Origin: Siphonodentalium dalli
Lineage: Eukaryota > Mollusca > Scaphopoda > Gadilida > Siphonodentaliidae
Direction of reading: 5' to 3'
Assembly (NCBI GenBank): GCA_032622095.1
Contig: CP136068.1
Span: 186,485,309 to 186,549,308 of the forward strand
DNA length: 64,000 bases
Part shown: positions 1-12,712 of the stretch, in pieces
How positions within the stretch are numbered: position 1 is the stretch's first letter
Layout of the letters: each line of letters opens with the position of its first letter
Notes under the pieces: model-generated
Databases searched by the model: none
What the model was told of the DNA's origin: nothing
What the model saw: the letters and a program-made list of their open reading frames with translations, nothing else
Program-made: the position numbers and the translations under genes

Positions 1-3000
1 CTTCAAAGATGTTGAAAAAATCAGTCAAAATGCTGGTGTCGCAATAATGCACCAGCCAAGCGTCACAACACTCGGCGTGATAGCTTAAATTTATACCAGC
101 AATCCAAAGCATTAACACAAAACCATGACTGAACGGACACTAAAGCATAACACTTGGAACATGTGTTTGAACCAAGCGAACTCATTTTTGTGCGGGGGGG
201 GGGGGCGGGTTCCCGGACAATTTTCCTGGCACTGGTAAGCCGTAAGTACGGTTTCTATGGCAACGGTATACGGCAAATTGGAGAGAATAGAAAATATAGT
301 TTTATGTTAAACATAACTTGTATTGTTTGATATTAGTGTGCAAGTTGTTAGTGCAAATGGTTTCCAAAATGATGGTCTAAACTGCAAGAGACAATGTTGT
401 CAATGTTACCCAGTAAAGTGAAGGTCATTAGAAAGTTTGATGGAATGTTTATTTGCGGCTGGTAATTATACATTCACCTGCCCATAAATGCAGATATTTC
501 GCAAATAACCCCCAACAGCGCGATGGAATTATAATCATATGTTTCTAACCTTCAAATCGATGTATAGATCAATTCTATACCCGGAGTCTGAAATTCCAGA
601 TTGTTTTGTTAAGATGCCTAAATTTAGAGCAGTATAGGATCAATAATGTGGAAACCTGAACATATTTGGAGGTATAAACATACATGTATATAAGCCGATA
701 ATGACATGTATGAGTTATGTATTTGTTTGAGTTTAAATATGGTAATACTAAATCAAGTGTCCGGACTGGCAACCTCAATATGTATACGTCATGTGGACTA
801 TTCCGTAGTTTATAATAACTTTAATTTGATGTGACACCACCATGCAAATTATAGGATTGTAAGAACACGTGAAATTTCGGAAGCACTTTTAAGTGAATTC
901 AAAAGTAATATGCGCATGTATATACATATACACACCCCTGTTTGTGTTACATACGTTGTGGGGACACTTCTTTAGAAATTCAAACAATACCGTAGTTATG
1001 AGGACTCCCGTTATTTAGTAAATATATAAAAAAATCGGAGGGTAACTTTAACTAAATAACGGGAATGTTTGTAACGCATGCGTAGTATCATTTCCGCCAA
1101 GTGCGGACGAAAGATTTAAAAAACATTAAAAAAAATTGAAATTTTCGTCGCCTTAAGGGAAAAATTCGTTAACGTTGTGAGGACACTGTTTTACTATATG
1201 AATGTCTTCACAGACTTGGGAGTACACATCCACACCTATACATGCACATACACACATATGCACATACACACATATATTCACACATATATACACACACACC
1301 AAATACTGGGATAGCACGATTCGATATAGTTTGAATCAATAGTGACTAAGATACAATTATTATTTCAAAGATCTAATGGTGTTGGACCCTGGGTAATTTT
1401 TGTTTTGTATAAGGAAATGGAAATAAAAGAAGTGCCTGTTCAATGAGATTTAGTGAGTTTCTGTTGTGTGAGATATAAAGTTGAGCACATCCCAGTCAGA
1501 AACTTATCACATGAAGTCGATAAATATCTCCTCGAATTGACTTATGTAGTACCCCTTGCTCTATTGCGTGGTGAAACTTCCGTCTTTAGTGGAATCGATT
1601 GGGGCCGCAAAAGTCTCGGGAATATGACATGCACTTGATAGCTGCTGAAGTGAAAGATGAAGGCTGGGAACCAACGTCAAAGATTTTTTGAATAATACAA
1701 CAACGTTAACCATTAACTTCTGTCCAATTGGTGAAGGTCATGGAAGTAATGGCTTACGATACTCGTTCAACTTACAATGACACATATGAGAGAGCACATT
1801 TTCGTGTCGTGGAGAAATTAGCTCACCGCATGTGTAATTCAGCATTTGAAGATGTGATGGGTTGGTAATATTTAATATTCCTTGATAATAGTCAATGAAG
1901 AATGTAGCAATAACAAAGTCGGATTCCGCACAATAATAATATGATCGTACGTGACACGTAATGGAGCAACCACCAAGTTGATCATTAAGTTCAATATTAC
2001 AATAATTATAGGATGTTACGTACATGGTACTACATGTGCTAGACCACTCGGAGAAATGTCTGTGTCATCAAACTAAAATACCATGTTACAACTTCGATTG
2101 ATATATTCGTAATCGTACATATAGTCACGGAATATCAATTTATCCCAGCACTTTCAGCGCATGATTCAAATCTGAGCTGCCAATGCTTCTGTGCATAAAT
2201 TGGAGGTACCCTCGCGGGGTCTAAATAAGCATACATCATACATGCAGTGCGGAATAAGAGTACAGGGTGGATAATTCTGCCAATGTCGATACGAGTATAC
2301 GGGGCGACACGGTAGCAATTCCCAACATAGCATAAAGTCAGCCTGGAAAGCTCTATTATGTCAATCATATAAATATCCCAAATTCAGAAATGTTTTGTCG
2401 AAAATAGGTTTTACCAAACAGCAACGTCATTTCTTGATCTGAGTAAATAATCCATTCTGATTGGCCTTTAGTATATATAGTCTGCCTGACAACCCCACAG
2501 TTTAAATAAACATACGGACACAAATACACACTATATACAGGGGGGGGGGGGTCGAGAAAAAAAATTCAGGCACGTATGGCATTTTTTCCCTTTCGATCAT
2601 TTTTTGTACCCACCCACCCCCACCGCCAATTTTTTTTCCGTTTTCGGCAGTTTTTTCCGACCATATTTTGACACCCACCCCCCTTTTAACACTAAAACAG
2701 AGATTTGCGGGGGGGGGGGGGGAATTCACTGTAAACAGCTGTATATGAATTTCTGTGCATACTATTTATCATGGATGTTAACATGGACATGTAAATAGGA
2801 ATGAGTCATTTTGAGGTCATTCGGCCAAAAAAACATGGCTGCCAGCGGCCATCTTGGATTTCAAAATTTGCAACAAAATACAACACGATAACTGCCTGCA
2901 GTCAGTTTACAAGTTAGAATTATATTATTTCTCTCATTCAAAGTGGTTTTGAAGCCCAACCCATTGCCAAAACACTAAAAAAAACAAGCAGGAATTTTTT

Positions 3001-3477
3001 TTTTTAGTTGCGGAAAAAATTGCTTGTTGGTTACGTGCCGGAAGATTTTTTTTCACCCCCCCCCCTGCTATATAGGGCAGCAAATTAAAAACATAATTAA
3101 GCATACAAGTATAAGAGTACAGGGTGGACATAGAAGCATACATGCATGCTTATTAAGATCCACAAGAGTAGTTGGGTGAGCGTACTTAGCAGAACGGCGC
3201 GTACCCCTGTTACGTGTATTTGGTGGAACACTCTGTTACATGTAGCAAGCATGCATACGGACAAACTTCCGGGAATATCAACAACTCTGAAACGCACTGT
3301 GAAATTAAGAAATAGCCATGAATTAATAGGAGCAATTAACAGATTTGTGGACTGTTATCACATTGCATGTCGCAAGCATACGGACGCACCTGCCACTATA
3401 TCAATACCGCACGCTTGGTACGAAAGATAATTATACACAAAATCGCATGCATCTCATAAGCTATTGACAGGTAACTT
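1..3477. other. No gene recognised
   Basis: Only short, low-complexity or shadow-like reading frames occur here and none shows a recognisable domain. The stretch holds simple sequence: a G run at 194-205, CA/TA-rich sequence around 1228-1302, and G or C runs near 2541, 2709 and 3056. A segment at about 1540-1605 resembles one at about 15265-15335 (shared words such as CTTGCTCTATT and AGTGGA), which suggests a dispersed repeat. I see no exon with convincing splice borders. Confidence 0.5.
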
Positions 3478-3546
3478 TGTTTGATTGAGGGTTTAACGTC
3501 GTTTCAGCCGCTAGGCCATATCACGACTATGTCATTTCCCACTTGA
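3478..3546 (-). repeat. 3' tail fragment of a tRNA-derived SINE
   Basis: Read on the minus strand, this piece carries the word GTCGTGATATGGCC followed by a GCTGAAACGACG-like block and a short CAATCAA tail. It matches the 3' ends of the two full SINEs at 17968-18280 and 28667-28991. The tRNA-like head is missing, so this is a 5'-truncated copy. Confidence 0.7.
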
Positions 3547-3786
3547 CAGGTAACACACATATGCGGTTCTGTTTATCTCACACTGAACTGATATAATTAT
3601 GCTATATGATTCCCTCTACATCCATGACAGAAATGTGAGTGGTTCAATGGAAGCGGGAAATTTCAAGTTGGAAACTCATAGATTTAACCACACGAATGGA
3701 AAATTTAAGCATTTTATAGTGACAATATTTCTTGGGATAATTGTCATATCTCACAAAATTTAATCGACCCCAAATACTCGGGCATG

Positions 3787-4775
3787 TCAGGTAGCGTCGA
3801 GAATACTGTAACGGTACCCATTTACTGGCTATGCCACAACCGTAAGGCTGTATATTTTAAAACTTGTTTTACACTGCGCTACTGCCTCAATAAAGGACTG
3901 TCAGATCTATATGCAATATGCGTTCATTGCGTTGATCAAGGTCGTTAATCTATATGGACGAATCTTCCGGAATATCGATATATCCATGCAACCATGATAC
4001 ATAGATTTAACAACAGAAAATGGTAGTAAGGCTGTGTTACAAAACTTGTTTCCTTTAAAATATCGCATGCTTTCAAATTGCTATGCATAACATATAACAT
4101 CTACCTGGAAGGGGGATTGACTGGAATCCTTCAGTGGCGTATGTTTTTTCTTTGATAATCTAATTGAACCTATTAATAATTGCTTTTTGTTGTCATGGTT
4201 CAGGAATTTTAGATAGTGGTACCTGTAGGTCAGAAATACTGAACTTTGATGTCCAGTAAATAGTTTATTTGAAAATTTTATTTCGCTCGATCACACGCTT
4301 GTGATATTGCTAATCAGGTTTTAAAATGGCAACTGATATTCGGACACCTCTGTGTATGCCTTCCCATTTCTAAATCCTCTAGATTATCACCGACCTCACT
4401 AACACATAAAAATGCCAGAACCTGGCCGCATGCGTGTGACATGACATAACACTGTATGATTAATAGTGTGATTAGTATAACATTTGCATACATATTTATA
4501 TAACATGTATATATTTGTCATCTGTATATATGCTCTCCTAAATGGAGGTTAACAATAAACTTATTGTGAAATTATGAACTTGCCACGATTGAACTAAGTG
4601 CCACTAACAAATTAAGACTATTGTCGTTGTGTTTGTCACAAGCATATGGGCGCAATCTTGGTACGAGATAATATACATAACAATAATAATGCATGTTTGT
4701 ATTCCGGTTGTCAGTTTTATCGCGATTGTAATGGCGTGATTGAAATATTTTTTTATCGGGGTCTCGGTCATACCA
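3787..4775 (+). repeat. Tandem duplication, copy A
   Basis: About 1 kb that is repeated in the same order and orientation in 4776-5241 plus 7849-8652. Shared blocks include AGGTAGCGTCGAGAATACTG (near 3790 and 4777), the CTTCCGGAATATCGATATAT block, the stretch ending TTGTTGTCATGGTT and the block that starts TTTGATGTCCAGTAAATAG. Copy A lacks the 2.6 kb transposon found in copy B and so serves as its empty site. It also lacks about 240 bp present in copy B at roughly 7881-8124. No coding potential was recognised. Confidence 0.85.
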
Positions 4776-5519
4776 GGTAGCGTCGAGAATACTGTAACGG
4801 TACCCAATTACTGGCTATGTCACAACCGTAAAGCTGTATTTTTTAAAACTGTTTTTACAATTCGTTACGGCACTTATCATTTTACAATGCGCTACTGCAT
4901 CAATAAAGGGCTGTCCGATCAATATGCAAGATGCGTTGATCAAGGTCGTTAAACTATATGGACGAATCTTCCGGAATATCGATATATCCGAACCATGATA
5001 CATAGATTTAACAACACAAAATGGAAAATTTAAGTATTTTACTAACAATATTTGTATGTCAAAACCGTAAGGCTGTATTACAAAACTTGTCTCCTTTAAA
5101 ATATCGCATGCTTTCAAATTGATGTGCATAACATATAACATCTACCTGCAAGGGGGATTGACTGGAATACTTCAGTGGCGTATATTCTTTCTTTGATAAT
5201 CTAATTGAACCTATTAATAATTGCTTTTTGTTGTCATGGTTGTTACGCCAGCTTTTGAAGTAACTGACCACTTTTGGAAGTAGGTCTCCATTTTTGAAGT
5301 AAAAAACGCCAGCTTTTGAAGTACCTCACCACTTTTGTAATAAAATCGCCAGCTTTTGTAGTAAAGCGAGGTCTCCGCTTTTGAAGTAAAACACGCCAGC
5401 TTTTGTAGGTCTCCACTTTTGTAATAACAAAATTACAGCTTTTGAAGTAAACTGACTCAATACATTTTGACGGGCGCTGAACGATTTTCATGACAAAGTC
5501 AACCCGATAATACATTGTC

Positions 5520-5915
5520 GCTATCGCCCATACGAGTGTGATGTGGTTTGAATAGCTTTCAGGCATACCAACACAAGATAAATCACACAGTCAATCACCC
5601 ATACACGTGTGACGTGTACCAAAAGGCACTTAGTGAGTCTGGTTGCGTGACAAAAGAATACACACCGGTAATCGACCATACGAGTGTGACGTGGTTTGAA
5701 TAGCTTTCAGTTAAACTATCACACAGTCAATCGTCCATACACGTGTGACGTGTACCAAAAGGTACTTAATGAGTCCGTTCCGTGACAAAAGAATCTACAC
5801 CGGTAATCGACCATACGAGTGTAACGTGGTTTGAATAGCTTTCAGTTAAACTATCACAAGACAAATCACACAGTCAATCGTCCATACACGTGTGACGTGT
5901 ACCAAAAGGCTTGAG
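5520..5915 (+). pseudogene. Decayed C2H2 zinc-finger units, left arm
   Basis: Read on the plus strand, repeated blocks give zinc-finger linker words such as HTGNRPYECDV and PYTCDVYQKAL, the usual pattern of tandem C2H2 fingers (TGE-R/K-PY-x-C). Three copies of a block containing CATACGAGTGTGACGTGG (near 5528, 5681 and 5811) alternate with CATACACGTGTGACGTG blocks (near 5585, 5733 and 5882). Stops interrupt every frame and the second cysteine of each finger is lost. This looks like a captured and multiplied fragment of a zinc-finger gene, not a working protein. The same material occurs inverted in the right arm. Confidence 0.65.
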
Positions 5916-7079
5916 GAATGTTTCTGGGTGAACTGTGAACTTGATTTATTATATTTTGGATTCAGTAAACGTGAATCAGTGGACGAATTTGCATGGCTGG
6001 TAGATTTAGAGATCTGGTATATTACTAAAATTATAAGACTTTCTTTATAAACTACACACTTCAAGATTTAAACTAATTGCTGAAATATAAGTGCATGCAA
6101 TATTTCGGATCAGTGACCATTAACAATATAGACTACCAACTAGAATATGTACCTACATATATTGTGTTTTGGTATGTGTGTTTTGTTGTGTTCTGAGATA
6201 TCTCAAAATAATTTATCATTGTTTTTATGTTAAGTTATCAGTCAACGAGACACCTCAACCTTCCCTGTATATACGGTAGTACACCACTTAGTCTGACCCC
6301 AATTGATAGGTGCAACATAGCAATAGTAAATATGTATACCATCATATATTGTCTTCGTGATAGAATATTGATTTAATTTATTGACCATAATAAACAAAAA
6401 AGATTTAGATAGCAGAATTGTTGATGTAGATGAGAGGCGATAAGGGATCAAGCTATACAATATTATAAATAAATATTCAAGAAATATAGCGTCTAAGGGG
6501 AGGTTAAGGATAAAGTTGACTAATTATTATTTAACTATATCAACAACATCGTTCCATTCATTCTTAATTTTGTTATGCGTTTCATTATATATTGCTGTGA
6601 CTGAAAATTGACAATAAAATTATTTGTATTCGTATATTGTGTTGAATAAATTTTGAAAGGAGACCGAACCTTTGGCGTCAAGAACATTGAGATTTGAAAG
6701 TTTAACTTTCCCTGTATAGCGACATAACGCCATCGACTCCGTTATTTTATATACTCAATCATCAGAGGATGTGTGAACCCAATGGTTTCCACACAACACA
6801 TTACTGGACCCCGCGTTTTATAGCTGGCCACGTTTGACGTAGTTCTAATACTTCGGTTATGTGACATAATTTCAATGATAGAAATTTGTTGTTAATGTCG
6901 CCTTCCAGAGACGAAGCTAATAAACCGAACATTTTCTGCTGTCCCTAAAGCGTCGGCGGATCACCTAATTTCGAGGGTATGAATATGCAATTAAAAGTGA
7001 GGCCAAATATACCAACTATGTTCCGTTGGAACTACTACATCACCTAATTTCGATGAACTATATATGTTGTCATGTTACT

Positions 7080-7655
7080 GGACTGACAAAACGTCTTGTC
7101 TCACTCAATGTCACATCAAACTTCTTCTGACAAAGGTCGCACTTGTAAGGGCATTCAATGATGTGGGTTGTCAGGCTGACTGGGAACAATAGTATATACT
7201 CGTATGATTGGTCACCTGTGTGTGTTAATAAGCTTGGGCAGGGAAACGGACCCACTAATGCCTTTTGGAACACGTCACAGTTGTATGGGCGATGACGCTG
7301 TAAATTATCTTGTGTTGGTATGACTGAAGGCTATTCGAACCACATCACATGCATGTGGTCGATTACCGGTGTGGATTGTTTTGTCACGGAACCGGACTCA
7401 CTAAGTGCCTTTTGGTACACGTCACACGTGTATAGGCGATTGCCTGATTTATCTTGTGTTGGTATGACTGGAGGCTATTCAAACCACGTCACACTCGTAT
7501 GGTCGATTACCGGTGTGTATTCTTTTGTCACGCAACAGGACTCACTAAGTGCCTTTTGGTACATGTCACCCGTGTATGGGCGATTGACTGATTTCTTGTT
7601 GGTATGACTGAAAGCTATTCAAACCACATCACACTCGTATGGTCGATTACAGGTG
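7080..7655 (-). pseudogene. Decayed C2H2 zinc-finger units, right arm
   Basis: On the minus strand the frame at 7070-7273 contains a linker-like LTHTGDQSYEY and then CPYKCDLCQKKFD, the clearest finger remnant in the element because both cysteines of the CxxC pair are kept. Further units toward 7655 match the left-arm blocks in inverted orientation (PYTCDVYQKAL-like and RPYECDV-like words with stops). The arms therefore contain the same captured sequence as a large inverted repeat. No complete finger (C2 and H2 together) survives. Confidence 0.65.
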
Positions 7656-8652
7656 TGGAGACCTAGTTTTTTTTACTACAAAAGCTGGCGTTTTTTACTT
7701 CAAAAGCGGAGACCTCACTTTACTACAAAAGCTGGCGATTTTATTACAAAAGTGGTGAGGTACTTCAAAAGCTGGCGTTTTTTACTTCAAAAGTGAAGAA
7801 CTACTTCAAAAGTGGTCATTACTTCAAAAGCTGACGTAACACATGGTTAAGGAATTTAGTTAGTGGTACATGTAGGTCAGAAAAATTTATAGTAAACATT
7901 TGTATAACGTTATCCACTCTGAAGAGGCTCAAAATGGATACATGTATATACATGTACAAGAACTAAATATTAATTTAATTTACTTGTTCTTTTCAATTAA
8001 CTTTCCACATCAAAATGAGAATAACTCACTTTTGATACATATTATATTGGTGAATTCGATGTCTGAAACCGTTGTCTAAATTCACTCGAGAATGTAATAT
8101 GAGGCACACATTCTCAATTTGTTATACTCAACTTTGATGTCCAGTAAATAGTTTATTTGGAAATTTTATTTTGCTCGATCACACGCATGTGATATTGCTA
8201 ATCAGGTTTTAAAAGGGCAACTGATATTCGGGCACCTCTGTGTATGCCTTCCCATTTCTAAATCCTCTAGATTATCACCGACCACACTAACACCTGAAAA
8301 TGTCAGAACCTGGCCGCATGCGTGTGAGATAGCATAAACACTGTATGATTAATATTGTGATTAGTATAACATTTGCATGCATATTTATATAACATGTATA
8401 TATTTTTCATTTGTATATATACTCTCCTAAATTGAGGTTAACAATAAACTTATTGTGAAATTAAGAACTTGCAATGATTGAACTAAGTACCAGTAACAAA
8501 TTAAGACTATTGTCGTTGTGTATGCCACAAGCATATGGGCGCATGCTTGGTATGAGATAATATACATAACAATAATAATGCATGTTTGTATTCCGGTTGT
8601 CAGTTTATCGCACGATTGTAATGGCGTGATTTAAAGATTTTGGATCGGGGAC

Positions 8653-10320
8653 GTGGCTAGAATATCTATCATTTAGACTGGCCTCAATCTTTGCAAGAGA
8701 AATTTCCAACTGACACCCCCGACGGTTGGAAAATGTCCAACTGATGTCTAAAGTCGGAAAATATTTTTTTCTTAAATTAATAAGCAGTTTTTGACTGGCC
8801 ACAGGGGAGGGACCTAGATCATGTCACAAATATCTACTCTTTTCTACACACAAGGCACGTAGCCAAAGTAGAGATTCGTGACAATAAATTTCCAACTGAT
8901 AGCAATTTCATTAAAACAATTTGATCAAAAGTAGGAAATATACAAATGTTGTTCTAAAAAAAATTTCCCATTAATAAATTGTTGGAAAATAAAACTACAA
9001 GAACAATTGCAACCTACTGTTCCGTCAGACATGCAATTTCCAACTATTGAAAAATTTGAGCTGAGTTGGGGACAACCCCGTCCCCCCCCCCCATCGCCTT
9101 GTCCCTGCTTGACCTATCAAATGTCCTTCTGTTACAGGAGTGTCAACTTTTCCACCAGTAATATACATGAGCGGTTGTATTTGTGATATGATAGAACACC
9201 ATCTCCCAAGCCCCCTCCCCCCATCATGTCGACATTTGTATAAGATGTGTGTTGCCTAACACTGTGCCTTAAATATCAATGAAATCGCAAAATTTGTATT
9301 TAAAAACACATATACTTAACCACAAAACTGGAAATTTTAATAATTTTTGTGATATTATTTGTCTTGGGATAAGTTCCATATATGCTTAAACTTAAAAGAC
9401 ACCATACACCACCAGTAGTTTTACAGGACAAAACAATGTTATACAAATGTATGTAGCGAGCATATGGACAAACTTCTCAACACACTCTGTATCCTGGAAC
9501 ATGACAAACATAGCAAGAAATTACCAGGTACACCTTCTTTTAAAAATGACACCACCGGGCATGTCATTCTAATAATAAAATAACCCACTGTGATATTATG
9601 GTTGTTGGTGAATTTGGATTTAGTTAAAAATATTATGTTCACATAGTTGGCACCAATATTTTATTAATCAGAAGGCAATTACATCATGGTGGAGTCCTCG
9701 GGTCTTCTTTGGTTAACAGTACACTTTCTGTTAGACATACACCTTCACGTGTAACGTATGGCGCTTTCCAAACATACATGTATATAAGATTGTTCTATGC
9801 CATGCTAAGATTTGTTGCACAGGAGAAAGAAATCTGCATCAGCTTCATGGGGTGGATTCCTTAGTGACTACAGATTCAAGAATCACTATACAGTGTACAA
9901 ATGGGTTGTCCCCCAAAGACATCCATTGCACTCTTGAAAAACTCAAATAGTTTGGAAAGAATCTTGAGTTTCCCAAAATTTCATTCTAGTATTATAAGAT
10001 GCAAATTCTTGAAAATCGTTGGTCCTTGTTGTAGATATTGTCTTTCCATCATGCGAACTCACAGGGTCACACAAACCATATTGGCTTTACAGTTCCATTT
10101 AATCACTGCTTGTGAATGTGAATTTTACACCTGTTCAAGGAAGTTGTCTGACAAAATTTGCTAATTTATTCAGAAACCAGTACATGTGAGATCTCAGATC
10201 ACAGAATTGAACTTCTGATAGATAGTGCATGTGATGAACAGGATGTACTGGTAGATCTGAAGCATCTCTGAAAAATCTGGAAAAAAAACACTGTAATAAG
10301 TATACATGTACTAGTACATG
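8653..10320. other. No gene recognised
   Basis: AT-rich sequence with recurring words such as AATTTCCAACTGAT, and C runs near 9081 and 9216. No reading frame has recognisable content, and no exon borders or structured repeat were found. Confidence 0.5.
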
Positions 10321-10430
10321 TACAGTAATGCCCTAATTAATGACTCGATGAGAGCTTTCCGACTAAATCCTGAAAATTTACCCATAATTATGCTGTGGTT
10401 ATGGAGTCAATTAATTATGGCATTACTGTA
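10321..10430. mobile_element. 110 bp mariner/Tc1-like MITE
   Basis: The segment starts TACAGTAATGCCCTAATTAA and ends with the inverted equivalent TTAATTATGGCATTACTGTA. The inverted repeats extend about 25 bp to TGACTC/GAGTCA. The outer TA dinucleotides fit the TA target duplication of Tc1/mariner elements, and the CAGT terminus also fits. It has no coding capacity. Confidence 0.7.
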
Positions 10431-11359
10431 GATGTAACATACAGTAAAGACCTGATAAATGAAATCACCTACAACTTTTGTAAGTTTGAACAGTAATTTT
10501 CTCTGTACATGAACATGAAATGACAGTACATGTGATGAAGTCGCTGATTTAAGAAACACTGAGAACGATTAGTGAGACTAATAAACAAAACATTATTCCT
10601 GATACCGGTATATATTCATTCATTTTTCAGAAATCTATAATTATTTCAATCAAATGGCAATATTCTCAAACAAAAAGCAATGTTTTATTTCACTTTGTAT
10701 ACATTCATTTATTTATTCATTCCCTCATTTCAGCTCTAATGCGATTATCCTAATCCGAATTAACGCTCGCAAATTACTATTTCTTTGGCTTTGGGGAAAC
10801 AAATATTTGATTTGAGTCGAGGAACCCTATAAATTTTTGCAATCCATTATTTTTCACCACCGGTACTTTTTAGTGGCCTGGCAAAAAGTAAACGAGAAGA
10901 AGTTCGCGGATCAAATTTGCGTATGAAGATGGATAACTCTAAAGTCAAGTTGCTTTTGTGTATCTGATATTTGACAATCCGTTGTTTTAATTACCACACC
11001 AAATCACTCATAATTATTCATGTATGCAACTACGTAACTTCTGTTAAAGAGATTTGCATGGAAATCCCCTTTCAAAATTGTTCACTTGACCTTCCCCTTA
11101 ATAGATTCTGACTGAGGCATATTTTTTAAAAATGTTGTTCGAATCTAATGATATGGGGACTATCAAATCAGATTGAGTACCTTTAAATACAATTGAAACT
11201 TCCTTGTCGTCGCACACTATTTTGAGTTTTTTTAATAAACCTGGCAAGGTTGGTACATACATGTACATGTACCCTGCTAGGCAAAACAAGTGTCCACTTA
11301 ACCACGTTGCGGTTAGCATTGCCACCACAGCTGAAATGCAACTACATGTACACCGCGGC

Positions 11360-11600
11360 TCCAACGGCTAACTACAGTTGGGCCGTGGTGTATTTGCCAT
11401 TCGGCCATGGTGTAAATGTAGTTGATGCGGTGTACATGTACATTGTACATTCATTAAACTAAAAAAAGAAAATACAAACCAGAAATCTAACCATGGTGTA
11501 CATGCCATCTGGCCCTGTTGTACATGTAGTTGCTTTTCGGCCACGGTGTACATGTGTATTTGTCGTTCGGCCGAGGTGTACTTGCCGATCGGCCGCGGTA
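11360..11600 (+). repeat. Degenerate tandem repeat, about 36 bp
   Basis: Repeated blocks of the form TTCGGCC-A-CGGTGTACATG followed by TAGTTG or TATTTG occur six or seven times with heavy divergence. Short frames on both strands exist only because of the repetition. No gene is supported here, nor in the adjacent 10431-11359. Confidence 0.5.
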
Positions 11601-12712
11601 CTCAACTGCAGAATTTACAAACTCTGACACGCCTAACCACAATCAAACACCATACAATGACCCAATCAACCAACAAATTGGTGATAAAACCGGTATATGC
11701 AAACAAGATATAATTATATATATTTTTACGATAATAAGTTTAATTATCCACCAAACAGGAAATATATCATATATATAAAATATCTAGTTTGATGTCAACA
11801 AAATGGGAATGACAATTACAATGTACATGTATGTGTCCCCAGGGAGCAAATTTAAAACAAATATCTCCACGATAAGAAATTCTCCCATCAGAGTCGGGGT
11901 ACAATGTTTACTTTAGTGATAGTCGCATTCATTTCCCTGGCTGATGTAGCTTCCTACCGCGCATGTCTTATAAGTAACAGCCGGCTACAGCTTTTTTGCT
12001 CAAATACCGGTACACTCAACAATAACGGTACTCCATATCAACACAAACACGTGCTTCCAGTCAGCGATAACCTGTACTCTTCTGGTATTGAGTCCGGTCG
12101 TAATTTGACTAGAACTGTTTGAAGAGTGACGATGTGGCTTTGCGAAAAATATATAAATATATAAAAGATATCATTTATCTCGCGAGGTGAATCAGATAAA
12201 ATGGAACCACGCGTAAATAGTTTGGTTAATATCAGTGTGGTTGGTCGGTTTATAGATTTTTTATTTTATTTAAAACAAATAAAATGAACTTGGGTCGGGT
12301 TACGGGAAACACGCATTCATTTTGTTTTGGCCTTATTATTAAAGGTGGACTATATATATTAAAGGATGACATCGTAAACATCGGCTCAAATCTAATTTAG
12401 TGAACTTGGTTCATAAATTTTGTATAAAATAGAAACTAATGTGATATCATCTACTTGTATACTAATCATATGTAACATACTCTCAGGTGCCAATAATCAT
12501 GATTGCCTGATAATCGTGATTGCAGGGATTTAGGCTGAATTTGATAATAGTGATAGCAATTTTCAATTTTTGCTCTATGTCTCAAAGCCAAATAATAGCT
12601 ATTGTTGGAAATTCTCTCCAAAATTAATAGAGTACGAGGTAACTCCAACGTTTCAAAGTCAGCAGCCTATCGACGGTCATTTCAGATTTACTTATACATG
12701 TATATGGCCGTG
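11601..12712. other. No gene recognised
   Basis: AT-rich sequence without recognisable domains. The short frame at 11904-12122 begins with a hydrophobic stretch (MFTLVIVAFISLADVASY) that looks like a signal peptide, but nothing downstream supports a gene. Confidence 0.45.

Larger units (their letters stand above)
5242..7840. mobile_element. 2.6 kb foldback/hAT-like DNA transposon with inverted-repeat arms
   Basis: The left end starts GTTACGCCAGCTTTTGAAG and the right end is its inverted copy (one difference, GTTACGTCAGC). Both arms continue inward as repeated CCACTTTTGAAGTA and CGCCAGCTTTTGAAGTA modules (5242-5460 and 7665-7840). The flanks carry CATGGTT on both sides (5235-5241 and 7842-7848). 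Counting one more base gives an 8 bp duplication with one mismatch, and copy A at about 4195-4215 shows the uninterrupted site. An 8 bp duplication is typical of hAT and some other DNA transposons, but the termini do not match a family I can name. No transposase frame is visible inside, so the copy is non-autonomous. Confidence 0.8.
4776..8652 (+). repeat. Tandem duplication, copy B, interrupted by a transposon
   Basis: This is the second copy of the 1 kb unit. Homology to copy A runs to 5241, stops at the inserted element 5242-7840, resumes at about 7849, and continues after an unmatched 7881-8124 block to about 8652. The order of blocks is the same as in copy A, so the duplication is head to tail and predates the insertion. 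Confidence 0.85.

Noticed and set aside
3146-3430. 94-residue frame
   Set aside because: No domain, no splice borders, overlapping frames of similar length on the other strand.
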